Source: Oscillospiraceae bacterium
GTDB taxonomy: Bacteria > Bacillota > Clostridia > Oscillospirales > JAGBHD01
DNA length: 39,918 nt
NCBI GenBank assembly: GCA_018110785.1
Contig: JAGBHD010000051.1
Coordinates: forward strand, 1 to 39,918
Reading direction: 5' to 3'
Of this stretch, positions 34,295 through 39,918 are shown piece by piece. A program made the translations under genes and the position numbers. Below the pieces are notes generated by a model. The model saw nothing but the letters and a program-made list of their open reading frames with translations, ran no database searches and had not been told where the DNA came from. Numbering within the stretch: the first letter of the stretch is position 1; each line of letters starts with the position of its first letter.

Positions 34295-36661
34295 TCATTT
34301 TCTTAACAATTTTTTTCGGAATATGAAGAATGCTATTCCGCCAATTATCGCTAATACTCCTGCTGCTGCGGCAACAATCCTTCCTATCGGATTTGAACTA
34401 CCGTCTGAAATGTCTGATAGGTCGGTATAACCCTCTTCGGCAGTATCCATATAAAGCCAGCCTAAACCGCTGCTTCCTAAATAAATTCTGCCGAAACGAT
34501 TTTTTGAAGCATATATCTTGCTGGATTTAGCTAAGGTGTATTTATTATAATCGGTAAGCTTTGTAAAACTTTTTGCCTTATCCTCAGATACATATATTGC
34601 CTTTTCATTGCTACCGAGAGTTCCCATAAAGTAAAGCGCATAGTTTCCATCTTCTCTGCCTTTACCTAAAGAAATACTTCCTTTAAGATCTCCAAGCCTT
34701 AAAAATGTATCGCCGTTATTTGCGGAATACCAAACACCCTGAGAAGATGATATCCAAACCTCGCCGGGTGCACCCTCATAGGTTAAAACTTTTATTCTGC
34801 TTTCACCTTTGTTCATTTTAGGTGTAAGATTTGTGATCTCCCATGTAACACCGTAATCTTCGCTTTTGTAAAGCCCCTCAGGCGACATCATATAGAAGAT
34901 ATTACCCGCATTTTTATCAGATTCTAACGGCTTACTTCCGTGCCAAATATGTCCGGGCAAAACACCCGTAGGGGCAGTTTCGGATTTAGTCCATGTAGTA
35001 CCGCCATCAGAGGTATAATAGGTTTCACCATCAAGTGTTGCTACAACCATTTTGTTTTTATCTTCAGATGAAATTGCGATACTTCCTGCATGATGTTTTT
35101 TGTCCCAATTAGGCAGCGCTTTCCAGCTTTCACCCGCATCTTCTGAAACATAAACAGTTCCCTCTGCTGATGCTAAATCATTCGACTGACTGGTATATGC
35201 GCCTACTACGAAATTGGGATCTTTCGCATAATAATCAGCCTGTTGGAAAGAACCTTTTTCCTTAGGATAAGAGGGATACGTATCCACCTCATCATCATTT
35301 ATAGCAAAAGCCGATTTTATGTCCGCAGCAGTAAATAAATTGTCGTTCTTTCCATTTGGAAGAGAAATAGCCGAAAAAGAAACCAATTCCTCGATATTTT
35401 CAATATATGTTCTCCAAGCTCTTCCCTCGTCTGTTTCAGCTGAAACATTAGCCGTATAATAAACTTCGGTCCAGTCGGTCATCCAAAGCTCATCGCCCTC
35501 CCCAAAGGTCAATGAACCGACACAGCCTGAGGAATGGGTATTCCCTTTCCACTCACTAGCCATTTTATCGGTATGTACGGGGGTAACATCTACCCAAGTC
35601 TTACCGCCGTCGGTAGTATAATAAATCGGCGGCTTCCAATAGGTATCTCCCGAATTTTCTACAAGTCCTGTTCCGACGCCTACCAAAACTCTATCGGGAT
35701 TGTTATCATCAACCTCTAAGGACATATATGTTGTAAAACCGTCATCGGGTAGATTTTCGCCGAAGTTTTCCCAAGCTCCGTCGGTATTAAGTCGCCAAAC
35801 TCCGCGAACGGAAGGTTCGGAAAGATTCTGTGTTCTTCTTTCACCAAAGGTCACTAAAACTCTTCCCTCAGAATCTAAATGAGCTTCGTGATAAATGGGT
35901 GCTTCAGGAATTCCTTCCATCTTTTTGAAGGTTTTTCCACCGTCTTCCGATTTATATAAACCTTCATATATAGAAAGAGCATAAACTATTTTACTCTTTC
36001 CGTCTAAAATGTCTTTACTATCATAAATAACGCAGCGAACCTCTTCTTTTCCATCAGAAAGAACTACCTTCTCCCAAGTTTTTCCGCCATCGGAAGTTTT
36101 ATAAAGTCCTGTTCCGCGAGTTCCAACCCATAAAACATTTGAATTATTGGGGTCAACAGCGATACATTCGCCATCCCCCCTATGCTCGGAGTTACCTTTA
36201 AATATTATATCGTCTTCAGGGGAAATCTCTGTCCATGTTTCTCCTCTGTTTTCGGATTTCCACACACCCGACGACTCTACATTATTTCCGCCTATGCAGA
36301 TATAAACCAAATCTTTATTATTAGGGTCTAATGCTATTCCGTCAACAGAATATTGGCCCTCTAATTTAAATGCCATCGAAAGCTGAGTCCAGCTTTTAGT
36401 TTCAGCTTCCCAACGATAGCAGCCGCCGACATCTGTTCTGATATACATAATATCATTGTCCTCGGGGTGAATAACAAGACCTGTTATGTATCCGCCGGAG
36501 CCTATAAGAACTGAATTTATATCGCAAAAACGTTCTTCTTTAACTAAAATATCATAAGGGGAAGATGGTTTTTCTTCTGCCATGGTTATCATCTCTGAAG
36601 TTTTTGAGAAAATGAATAAACTGAAAACTAAGAGTGATAAAAATTTTATTGTTTTTTTCAT
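34295..36661 (-). CDS. membrane-anchored GH74-like double beta-propeller protein
   Basis: A 788-residue paralogue of the neighbouring secreted protein. It has a signal peptide (about 1-28), then the same GH74-like double propeller: IGSGGYITG, YIRTDVGGCYRW (D77), AADIKSAFAINDDEVD (D447), and Asp boxes such as TSDGGKTWEK. The four C-terminal repeats are missing. Instead, a Ser/Asp-rich linker leads to one membrane helix (about 762-782) and the basic tail FRKKLLRK, with no LPxTG. It should display the propeller on the cell surface. Its ATG overlaps the stop of the upstream nucleotidyltransferase gene by one base, so it belongs to the RiPP-like operon. AAGGAG precedes the ATG. Confidence 0.82.
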   Translation of the reverse strand: MKKTIKFLSLLVFSLFIFSKTSEMITMAEEKPSSPYDILVKEERFCDINSVLIGSGGYITGLVIHPEDNDIMYIRTDVGGCYRWEAETKSWTQLSMAFKLEGQYSVDGIALDPNNKDLVYICIGGNNVESSGVWKSENRGETWTEISPEDDIIFKGNSEHRGDGECIAVDPNNSNVLWVGTRGTGLYKTSDGGKTWEKVVLSDGKEEVRCVIYDSKDILDGKSKIVYALSIYEGLYKSEDGGKTFKKMEGIPEAPIYHEAHLDSEGRVLVTFGERRTQNLSEPSVRGVWRLNTDGAWENFGENLPDDGFTTYMSLEVDDNNPDRVLVGVGTGLVENSGDTYWKPPIYYTTDGGKTWVDVTPVHTDKMASEWKGNTHSSGCVGSLTFGEGDELWMTDWTEVYYTANVSAETDEGRAWRTYIENIEELVSFSAISLPNGKNDNLFTAADIKSAFAINDDEVDTYPSYPKEKGSFQQADYYAKDPNFVVGAYTSQSNDLASAEGTVYVSEDAGESWKALPNWDKKHHAGSIAISSEDKNKMVVATLDGETYYTSDGGTTWTKSETAPTGVLPGHIWHGSKPLESDKNAGNIFYMMSPEGLYKSEDYGVTWEITNLTPKMNKGESRIKVLTYEGAPGEVWISSSQGVWYSANNGDTFLRLGDLKGSISLGKGREDGNYALYFMGTLGSNEKAIYVSEDKAKSFTKLTDYNKYTLAKSSKIYASKNRFGRIYLGSSGLGWLYMDTAEEGYTDLSDISDGSSNPIGRIVAAAAGVLAIIGGIAFFIFRKKLLRK

Positions 36662-37767
36662 TACTTATTCTCCTTTAAAACCTTTTTTAGTGAATCAAAT
36701 ATGGTATCTGCTTTAGTAAATATTGCTCTTATCCACCTGTAAACCCAAAGAAAGGGAAGCAACCAACGATGTTTTCCTAAAACAGGAAACATCTGCACCA
36801 TAAGTATCTCTGCAGGGAAAATTCGGCGAATTATGTATTTTAATCTAGCGCCTTTTACCCCATATTTCTCTCTTAACTTTATAGATATATCTGCATTAGA
36901 GTCAAAAACTCCGTGAAGTGAAGAGGTTTTTATAGATATTCCCATATCTCGGATTGTCTTATTTTCTTCGTTTAAATCTCCAAACCAGTATTCAGCGAGA
37001 GCCGCAGCATTATCGGCAAAGGATAACATTCCGCTTTTCTTTAAAGATTTTCTTACGAATTTATCTTCTAGCATTTCGGGATATTTGCGGTTTAAAAGAT
37101 AAATATCTAAAATTCTTCTTATTCCGCAGCCACGGGCAAAATAATGCTTAGCTGTATGTAAAACCGAGAAAAGATAAAAAGCTGTTTCAAACTTTTTTTC
37201 ATCTCCCGATATAATAAGCTCTTTTAAATAATCCGCTGAACGATCTCCGTCGGGCGAAAAATATGTATGCACCTCAACAAAAATGTTGGGCGGCAAAGAA
37301 AATTGGATTTCATTATCCATAATAATCTCAGTTTCATATCCCGTTGCTTTAAAAATTTCATTAGCCTTAAATATATTTTCACGGTCAATAATAAAATCCA
37401 AATCCGACATTGTTCTCATATCGGAAGATGGATAAAGCGGCTTTATTCTTGTTCCTTGCAATTCATAAAAGGGAATATTCGCCTTTCGGAACATATTCCG
37501 ATATTCTTCTGCCATCGCCGCTTGATTTATATCCTTAACGATAGCGTGGTCGCGAAGCTCGCGCCATTTGGTATATAGCGGCTCTTCAGGCTTGTTTTCT
37601 AATTTTTCAATAGCATAAAAAACTAAGTTTACTATCTCATGGGGTACACCAAGAGAAAAAATCTGCTGAAAGGTAATGCCATCGGGAATTTCCTTAGGTT
37701 TAGTTCCATTTACAGCAGAAGCCGCAAGATGTATTAAATAATCATATGCATCTTTTACTTTCAGCAT
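36661..37767 (-). CDS. nucleotidyltransferase-fold protein (NTP_transf_5 type)
   Basis: A 368-residue protein with the minimal nucleotidyltransferase core seen in RiPP and polysaccharide clusters. The block YELQGTRIKPLYP leads to the metal-binding motif SDLDFII (D122, D124), and the third acidic site is probably in NIFVEVHTY. The C-terminal ~60 residues are basic and hydrophobic (FPAEILMVQMFPVLGKHRWLLPFLWVYRW), suggesting membrane contact. In lasso-peptide clusters such as paeninodin a protein of this family accompanies a kinase and is thought to modify the peptide. The target here is not known. It follows the S26B-like gene after 4 bp, with AAGGGG as its ribosome site inside that gene's end. 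Confidence 0.8.
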   Translation of the reverse strand: MLKVKDAYDYLIHLAASAVNGTKPKEIPDGITFQQIFSLGVPHEIVNLVFYAIEKLENKPEEPLYTKWRELRDHAIVKDINQAAMAEEYRNMFRKANIPFYELQGTRIKPLYPSSDMRTMSDLDFIIDRENIFKANEIFKATGYETEIIMDNEIQFSLPPNIFVEVHTYFSPDGDRSADYLKELIISGDEKKFETAFYLFSVLHTAKHYFARGCGIRRILDIYLLNRKYPEMLEDKFVRKSLKKSGMLSFADNAAALAEYWFGDLNEENKTIRDMGISIKTSSLHGVFDSNADISIKLREKYGVKGARLKYIIRRIFPAEILMVQMFPVLGKHRWLLPFLWVYRWIRAIFTKADTIFDSLKKVLKENK

Positions 37768-37771
37768 CTTT

Positions 37772-38206
37772 TTACCCCTTCAAAATTTTTCTGTATGCTT
37801 TTTTAATAAAGAATATGATATGCCTTGGAATTAAGGTTACGCGCATTAAAAAAACATATGCCTTATATCCTTTATTTTTTTCACAGTCAATAAACTTCTC
37901 ACCGCGATAAAATCCCGACATTATTCCAAGTATCTGATCCCGTCTTACGCCGTATTCGATATTATAGCGATTATCGCCGCGAATAGCATATCCGTCTTTT
38001 TTTATAGCGATTATGCGGTGCATAACATATTGGCCGCTATCGCGCTTGTAAAGAACTGCATCGTTTATCTTAGGCTCTCTGGAAAGCTTTTCAATCAACA
38101 TAGCATCTTGCCGATATCTTAAAATCGGCATCATACTATCGCCAACAGGCAGTGTTAAAATCTTGCCTTCCTTTTCGAGCTGTTCTTCCATTTTTATATT
38201 AATCAC
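37772..38206 (-). CDS. S24/S26-like signal peptidase with a Ser/His dyad (S26B type)
   Basis: A 144-residue serine peptidase-like protein. The nucleophile is in LPVGDSMMPIL (S24), and the second block is QYVMHRIIAI with H63 where bacterial signal peptidase I has Lys. This Ser/His pattern is that of the S26B (SipW/ER) type. GDN follows at 77-79 (IRGDNR), another family block. The C-terminus (YVFLMRVTLIPRHIIFFI) is hydrophobic, perhaps a membrane anchor. In this cassette it may cut the precursor peptide leader. The start is a GTG that overlaps the PqqD-like gene's stop (GTGA). An ATG at 38191 is the alternative. Confidence 0.78.
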   Translation of the reverse strand: MINIKMEEQLEKEGKILTLPVGDSMMPILRYRQDAMLIEKLSREPKINDAVLYKRDSGQYVMHRIIAIKKDGYAIRGDNRYNIEYGVRRDQILGIMSGFYRGEKFIDCEKNKGYKAYVFLMRVTLIPRHIIFFIKKAYRKILKG

Positions 38207-38469
38207 TCTGCTAAAATTCCGCCTTCTTTAAGTTTGGAAATAAAGCCTTCTGCTGCTTTTTTCGCATCATCTTCCGAAATATCATATTTCGTGGTTAAAG
38301 CAGAAACTATTGCTTCAATATTAGTGTCTTCAGCTAAAAGGCTGAAAATAAATTCTCCCGTTTCATTTAAGTTTATCATGCCGTTAAATTTAGCATTATC
38401 CGCGCCCACAGCAACAGCAACCATTCTGTCTCCAACTTGGCGCACAACAAAATTATACTTAAGTTTCAT
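38203..38469 (-). CDS. PqqD-family RiPP recognition protein
   Basis: An 88-residue PqqD-like protein, a stand-alone RiPP recognition element that binds leader peptides and delivers them to modifying enzymes. It shows the family pattern: a beta-rich N-terminus (VVRQVGDRMVAVAV), LNETGEFIFSLL (residues ~34-45), a helical segment with SALTTKYDISEDDAK, and ending FISKLKEGGILAE. Length is typical. AAGGAG precedes the ATG. It is separated from the kinase gene by about 245 bp filled with palindromes, and overlaps the peptidase gene by 4 bp. Confidence 0.88.
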   Translation of the reverse strand: MKLKYNFVVRQVGDRMVAVAVGADNAKFNGMINLNETGEFIFSLLAEDTNIEAIVSALTTKYDISEDDAKKAAEGFISKLKEGGILAE

Positions 38470-38714
38470 AAATTCTCCTTCTCGCTTCGCTCGAAGTCGA
38501 AGCTAAATTACTCGCTTCGCTCGTAGCTAAATTTCCAAGGAAGCTAATCTGTGTCGGCAGTATGCCGACTTATCATTTTAAATTTCGTCTGCCTGAGGCA
38601 GACTCCGCATCTGCAAGCGTTAAGCTTGCAATTTACCTTCGCGGCAATGCCGCGAAATTTACCTGCCGCTTGAAGGCGGTAATTTAACTGTTCGCAAGGC
38701 GAACAATTTATCTG
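38470..38714. repeat. array of mutually different short palindromes with TAAATT spacers
   Basis: Between the kinase and PqqD genes about nine short inverted repeats follow one another. Clear ones are GTCGGCA/TGCCGAC (38553-38569), GTCTGCC/GGCAGAC (38587-38603), TGCAAGC/GCTTGCA (38612-38630), TTCGCGGC/GCCGCGAA (38638-38656), TGCCGC/GCGGTA (38664-38681) and TGTTCGC/GCGAACA (38689-38705). Most stems are 7-8 bp with 3-5 nt loops. On the minus strand the last four are each preceded by TAAATT, giving a ~25-bp period. The arms share no sequence between units, yet each is self-complementary. At the PqqD end a 13-bp motif (CGAGCGAAGCGAG) occurs twice (38481-38493, 38511-38523). There is no gene in it. 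Confidence 0.85.
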
Positions 38715-38741
38715 CTATTTTGCGGCTTTGCCGAAAATAGC
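38714..38741 (-). repeat. hairpin spanning the stop codon of the kinase gene
   Basis: GCTATTTT...AAAATAGC with an inner CGGC/GCCG and a TTT loop (12 pairs, one bulged G) overlaps the last seven codons and the TAG stop of the HprK-like gene. It looks like the first unit of the adjoining palindrome array, which would mean the array has entered or formed from the coding end. Confidence 0.6.
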
Positions 38742-39431
38742 ATCTGATGCTACTTCTGCGGCTTCGGGGTATGGGTTGCAATGAATTATCCAGAGTCTTG
38801 TATGCTTTAAGAGCCTATCAATAAGCTCTAAGGTTTTCATAGCAGCGATAGGATCAGAGGGAACTAAAATCTGATTCATAAGAGGATTTAAAGCCTTTTG
38901 AGGTATTATTCTCTCAATAGAATTTTCATCTGCTCTCTCTATAAAGCAAATGTCGGTAAGCTCGGTTTTAGAATTAACCTGAAAGCCTTCTTTTCCTGCC
39001 CAAGGTGTTCCATAGGCATAAGGGGTTCCATCTTCCGAAAAGCGAATAATGGGCTTGTCCCCGTTTATAATCGTCATATCCTCGCCAAAGCGCTGTTTCC
39101 ATAAAAGAGTGTGTGTTGTTTTTCCTGTTCCGCTTCGCGCCAAAAAAGCAATACCCTTATCTTTAACTGATATAACAGAACCGTGCATTAGAAAAGAATC
39201 TTTTTTAGGCAGCTGCAAAGCTAAATTCCTATAAAGACAAATGTTTTCTAAATAGCCAATAGGATATTCTCTTTCAGCGTGAAGACGCTCCTGCTGAATA
39301 TCGGCATCGGTCGCTACGACCTCGAAATCAACAGGAGCGTCCTTTTCACACTCATATTCAGCGCACTGACGAGCCGTAAATCCGTAACGATTTTTAAAAT
39401 CAATTAAGAAATCGGCTATTAAGCAGCGCAT
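38715..39431 (-). CDS. HprK/PEPCK-like kinase of the RiPP-associated type
   Basis: A 238-residue P-loop enzyme. Walker A is FLARSGTGKTTHTLL (G, K and T at about 101-106), followed by IINGDKPIIR (122-125, metal-binding Asp) and GTPWAGKEG (141-149), a typical block of this HPr kinase/PEP-carboxykinase-like family. FLMHGSVISV precedes Walker A, as in relatives. In paeninodin-type lasso clusters such a kinase phosphorylates the precursor's C-terminal Ser, so a small peptide rather than HPr is the probable substrate. AAAGGAG lies before the ATG. The final residues (IFGKAAK) fall in a palindrome. Confidence 0.82.
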   Translation of the reverse strand: MRCLIADFLIDFKNRYGFTARQCAEYECEKDAPVDFEVVATDADIQQERLHAEREYPIGYLENICLYRNLALQLPKKDSFLMHGSVISVKDKGIAFLARSGTGKTTHTLLWKQRFGEDMTIINGDKPIIRFSEDGTPYAYGTPWAGKEGFQVNSKTELTDICFIERADENSIERIIPQKALNPLMNQILVPSDPIAAMKTLELIDRLLKHTRLWIIHCNPYPEAAEVASDAIFGKAAK

Positions 39432-39446
39432 ATTTTTCTCCTTTGG

Positions 39447-39499
39447 CGAAAATTCCGAACTGAAGCCCGAAAACTCGGGCTTCAGTTTCGTTATTTTCG
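39447..39499 (-). repeat. long hairpin between precursor-like gene and kinase
   Basis: A perfect 13-bp stem (39458-39470 with 39475-39487, core CTGAAGCCCGA) with an AAAC loop is extended by a CG pair and by CGAAAAT/ATTTTCG (39447-39453, 39493-39499) across small internal loops. It starts 13 bp past the stop of the 47-residue peptide gene. No U-tract follows directly, so it is more likely a partial terminator or an mRNA-stabilising hairpin that keeps precursor mRNA in excess. Confidence 0.75.
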
Positions 39500-39512
39500 G
39501 GGTTTTCCGAAA

Positions 39513-39656
39513 TTAAGCATCTAAGTCGAGAAGAAGAGAGAAATCGTCATCGGGCATCTGAACGCCGCCACCTCCAGAAGTAGGAGATGTTGTAACAATG
39601 TCCTCATTTGCGAACTTGATTACTTCGATTTCGGGATTGGTAAAAATGTTTTTCAT
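39513..39656 (-). CDS. 47-residue RiPP precursor-like peptide
   Basis: Found by hand, with AAAGGTGGTG before the ATG. The N-terminal half has FTNPEIEVIKF and NEDIVTTS. Residues F5-x-x-P8-x-I10 fit a relaxed YxxPxL motif, the site PqqD-type proteins recognise in lasso leaders. The second half is a Gly-rich turn (SGGGGVQ) and an acidic-hydrophobic tail ending in FSLLLDLDA. It contains Ser and Thr but no Cys or Trp. It sits immediately upstream of the kinase and PqqD genes. Being a modified-peptide precursor is inference. It could also be a small regulatory or structural peptide. The TTA at 39513-39515 is its stop codon. Confidence 0.7.
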   Translation of the reverse strand: MKNIFTNPEIEVIKFANEDIVTTSPTSGGGGVQMPDDDFSLLLDLDA

Positions 39657-39705
39657 TTTTTCACCACCTTTAAAAAATATATCTAACTAATCAGCATATT
39701 TTAAC

Positions 39706-39918
39706 TTATTGGTTAACATATGCTGCAGCAGAATCACCATAAGCCATAAGAGCAACACAAGCATTAGCAAGAGCTGGATTCTCGCTATTATAGTTTCTTG
39801 CAACATAAGCCTCTACATTGTAAGAAACTGTTCCGCTTATAACTTCGCCATCTGCATTCTTTATAACTGCAGTTACTATCTTCTGCATCTCTGCAGGTGT
39901 TAAGTTAGTATATCTTGC
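39706..39918 (-). CDS. C-terminal end of a larger, probably secreted protein
   Basis: Only the last 70 residues are in the window, and the frame is open to the right edge. The stretch contains a beta segment (AVIKNADGEVISGTVSYNVEAYVARNY) and a helical end with ALMAYGDSAAAYVNQ. This end is like the YGAAAQ/YGDAA-type C-termini common in large surface proteins of gut Clostridia. It lies 49 bp before the precursor-like gene on the same strand, without a visible terminator between. It may be part of the same transcript or the end of an unrelated gene. Confidence 0.6.
   Translation of the reverse strand, partial: ARYTNLTPAEMQKIVTAVIKNADGEVISGTVSYNVEAYVARNYNSENPALANACVALMAYGDSAAAYVNQ

Noticed and set aside
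38470-38714. CRISPR array
   Set aside because: Repeats are not identical, units are ~25 bp in all, and what is conserved is only a six-base spacer. There are no cas genes.
38470-38714. Rho-independent terminator between the kinase and PqqD genes
   Set aside because: The stems are not followed by T runs. Many hairpins in a row without a U-tract do not fit a simple terminator.

Overview
This window looks like a chromosomal segment of an anaerobic, Gram-positive member of the class Clostridia, most likely a Ruminococcaceae/Oscillospirales-type fermenter. The evidence is AGGAGG-type ribosome binding sites throughout, sigma-A promoters, a LytR-CpsA-Psr wall-polymer ligase, YfhO membrane proteins, an AdhE gene under a perfect Rex operator, a biotin-dependent carboxyltransferase operon, and no outer-membrane genes. 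The species assignment is inference. I see no rRNA, tRNA, insertion sequence, phage gene or CRISPR array.

Layout, left to right. (1) 1-2760, minus strand: a dTDP-rhamnose operon rfbA-rfbB-rfbD (rfbD runs off the left edge), read from a consensus promoter through a leader of about 200 nt that can fold into a closed multi-stem structure. (2) 2861-7230, minus: a carboxyltransferase (12S/MmdA-like), a biotin carrier, an OadA/5S-like subunit and an LCP ligase. The set resembles soluble transcarboxylase and has no membrane Na+-pump subunit. (3) 7273-7854, minus: a small membrane-anchored protein of unknown function, divergent from (4) two overlapping plus-strand YfhO paralogues (7987-12616). (5) 12671-24117, minus: a carbohydrate-uptake operon of about 11.5 kb with a CBM-fused solute-binding protein broken by an in-frame TAA, two complete permease pairs, an NHL-Yip1 fusion and a DUF5696-type glycosidase-like protein. 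It has no ATPase gene. (6) 24631-29066, plus: a LysR regulator, then adhE and a phosphotransferase. (7) 29119-36661, minus: two GH74-like secreted propeller proteins, one with four C-terminal beta-sandwich-like repeats and one with a membrane anchor. (8) 36661-39918, minus: a RiPP-like maturation cassette. It contains a 47-aa precursor-like peptide, an HprK/PEPCK-like kinase, a PqqD-type recognition protein, an S26B-like Ser/His peptidase and a nucleotidyltransferase, followed directly by the second GH74-like gene. The C-terminal end of another protein lies at the right edge.

How they fit together: the carbohydrate-binding, uptake and GH74-like genes suggest a plant-glucan-degrading lifestyle. 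AdhE disposes of the reductant, and the rhamnose, LCP and YfhO genes serve the cell envelope. The least explained part is region 8. An otherwise tight operon is interrupted between the kinase and PqqD genes by about 245 bp built from a series of short, mutually different palindromes separated by a recurring TAAATT spacer. The precursor-like gene is followed by a very long hairpin, and the RiPP-like genes share an operon with a surface-anchored polysaccharidase-like protein.
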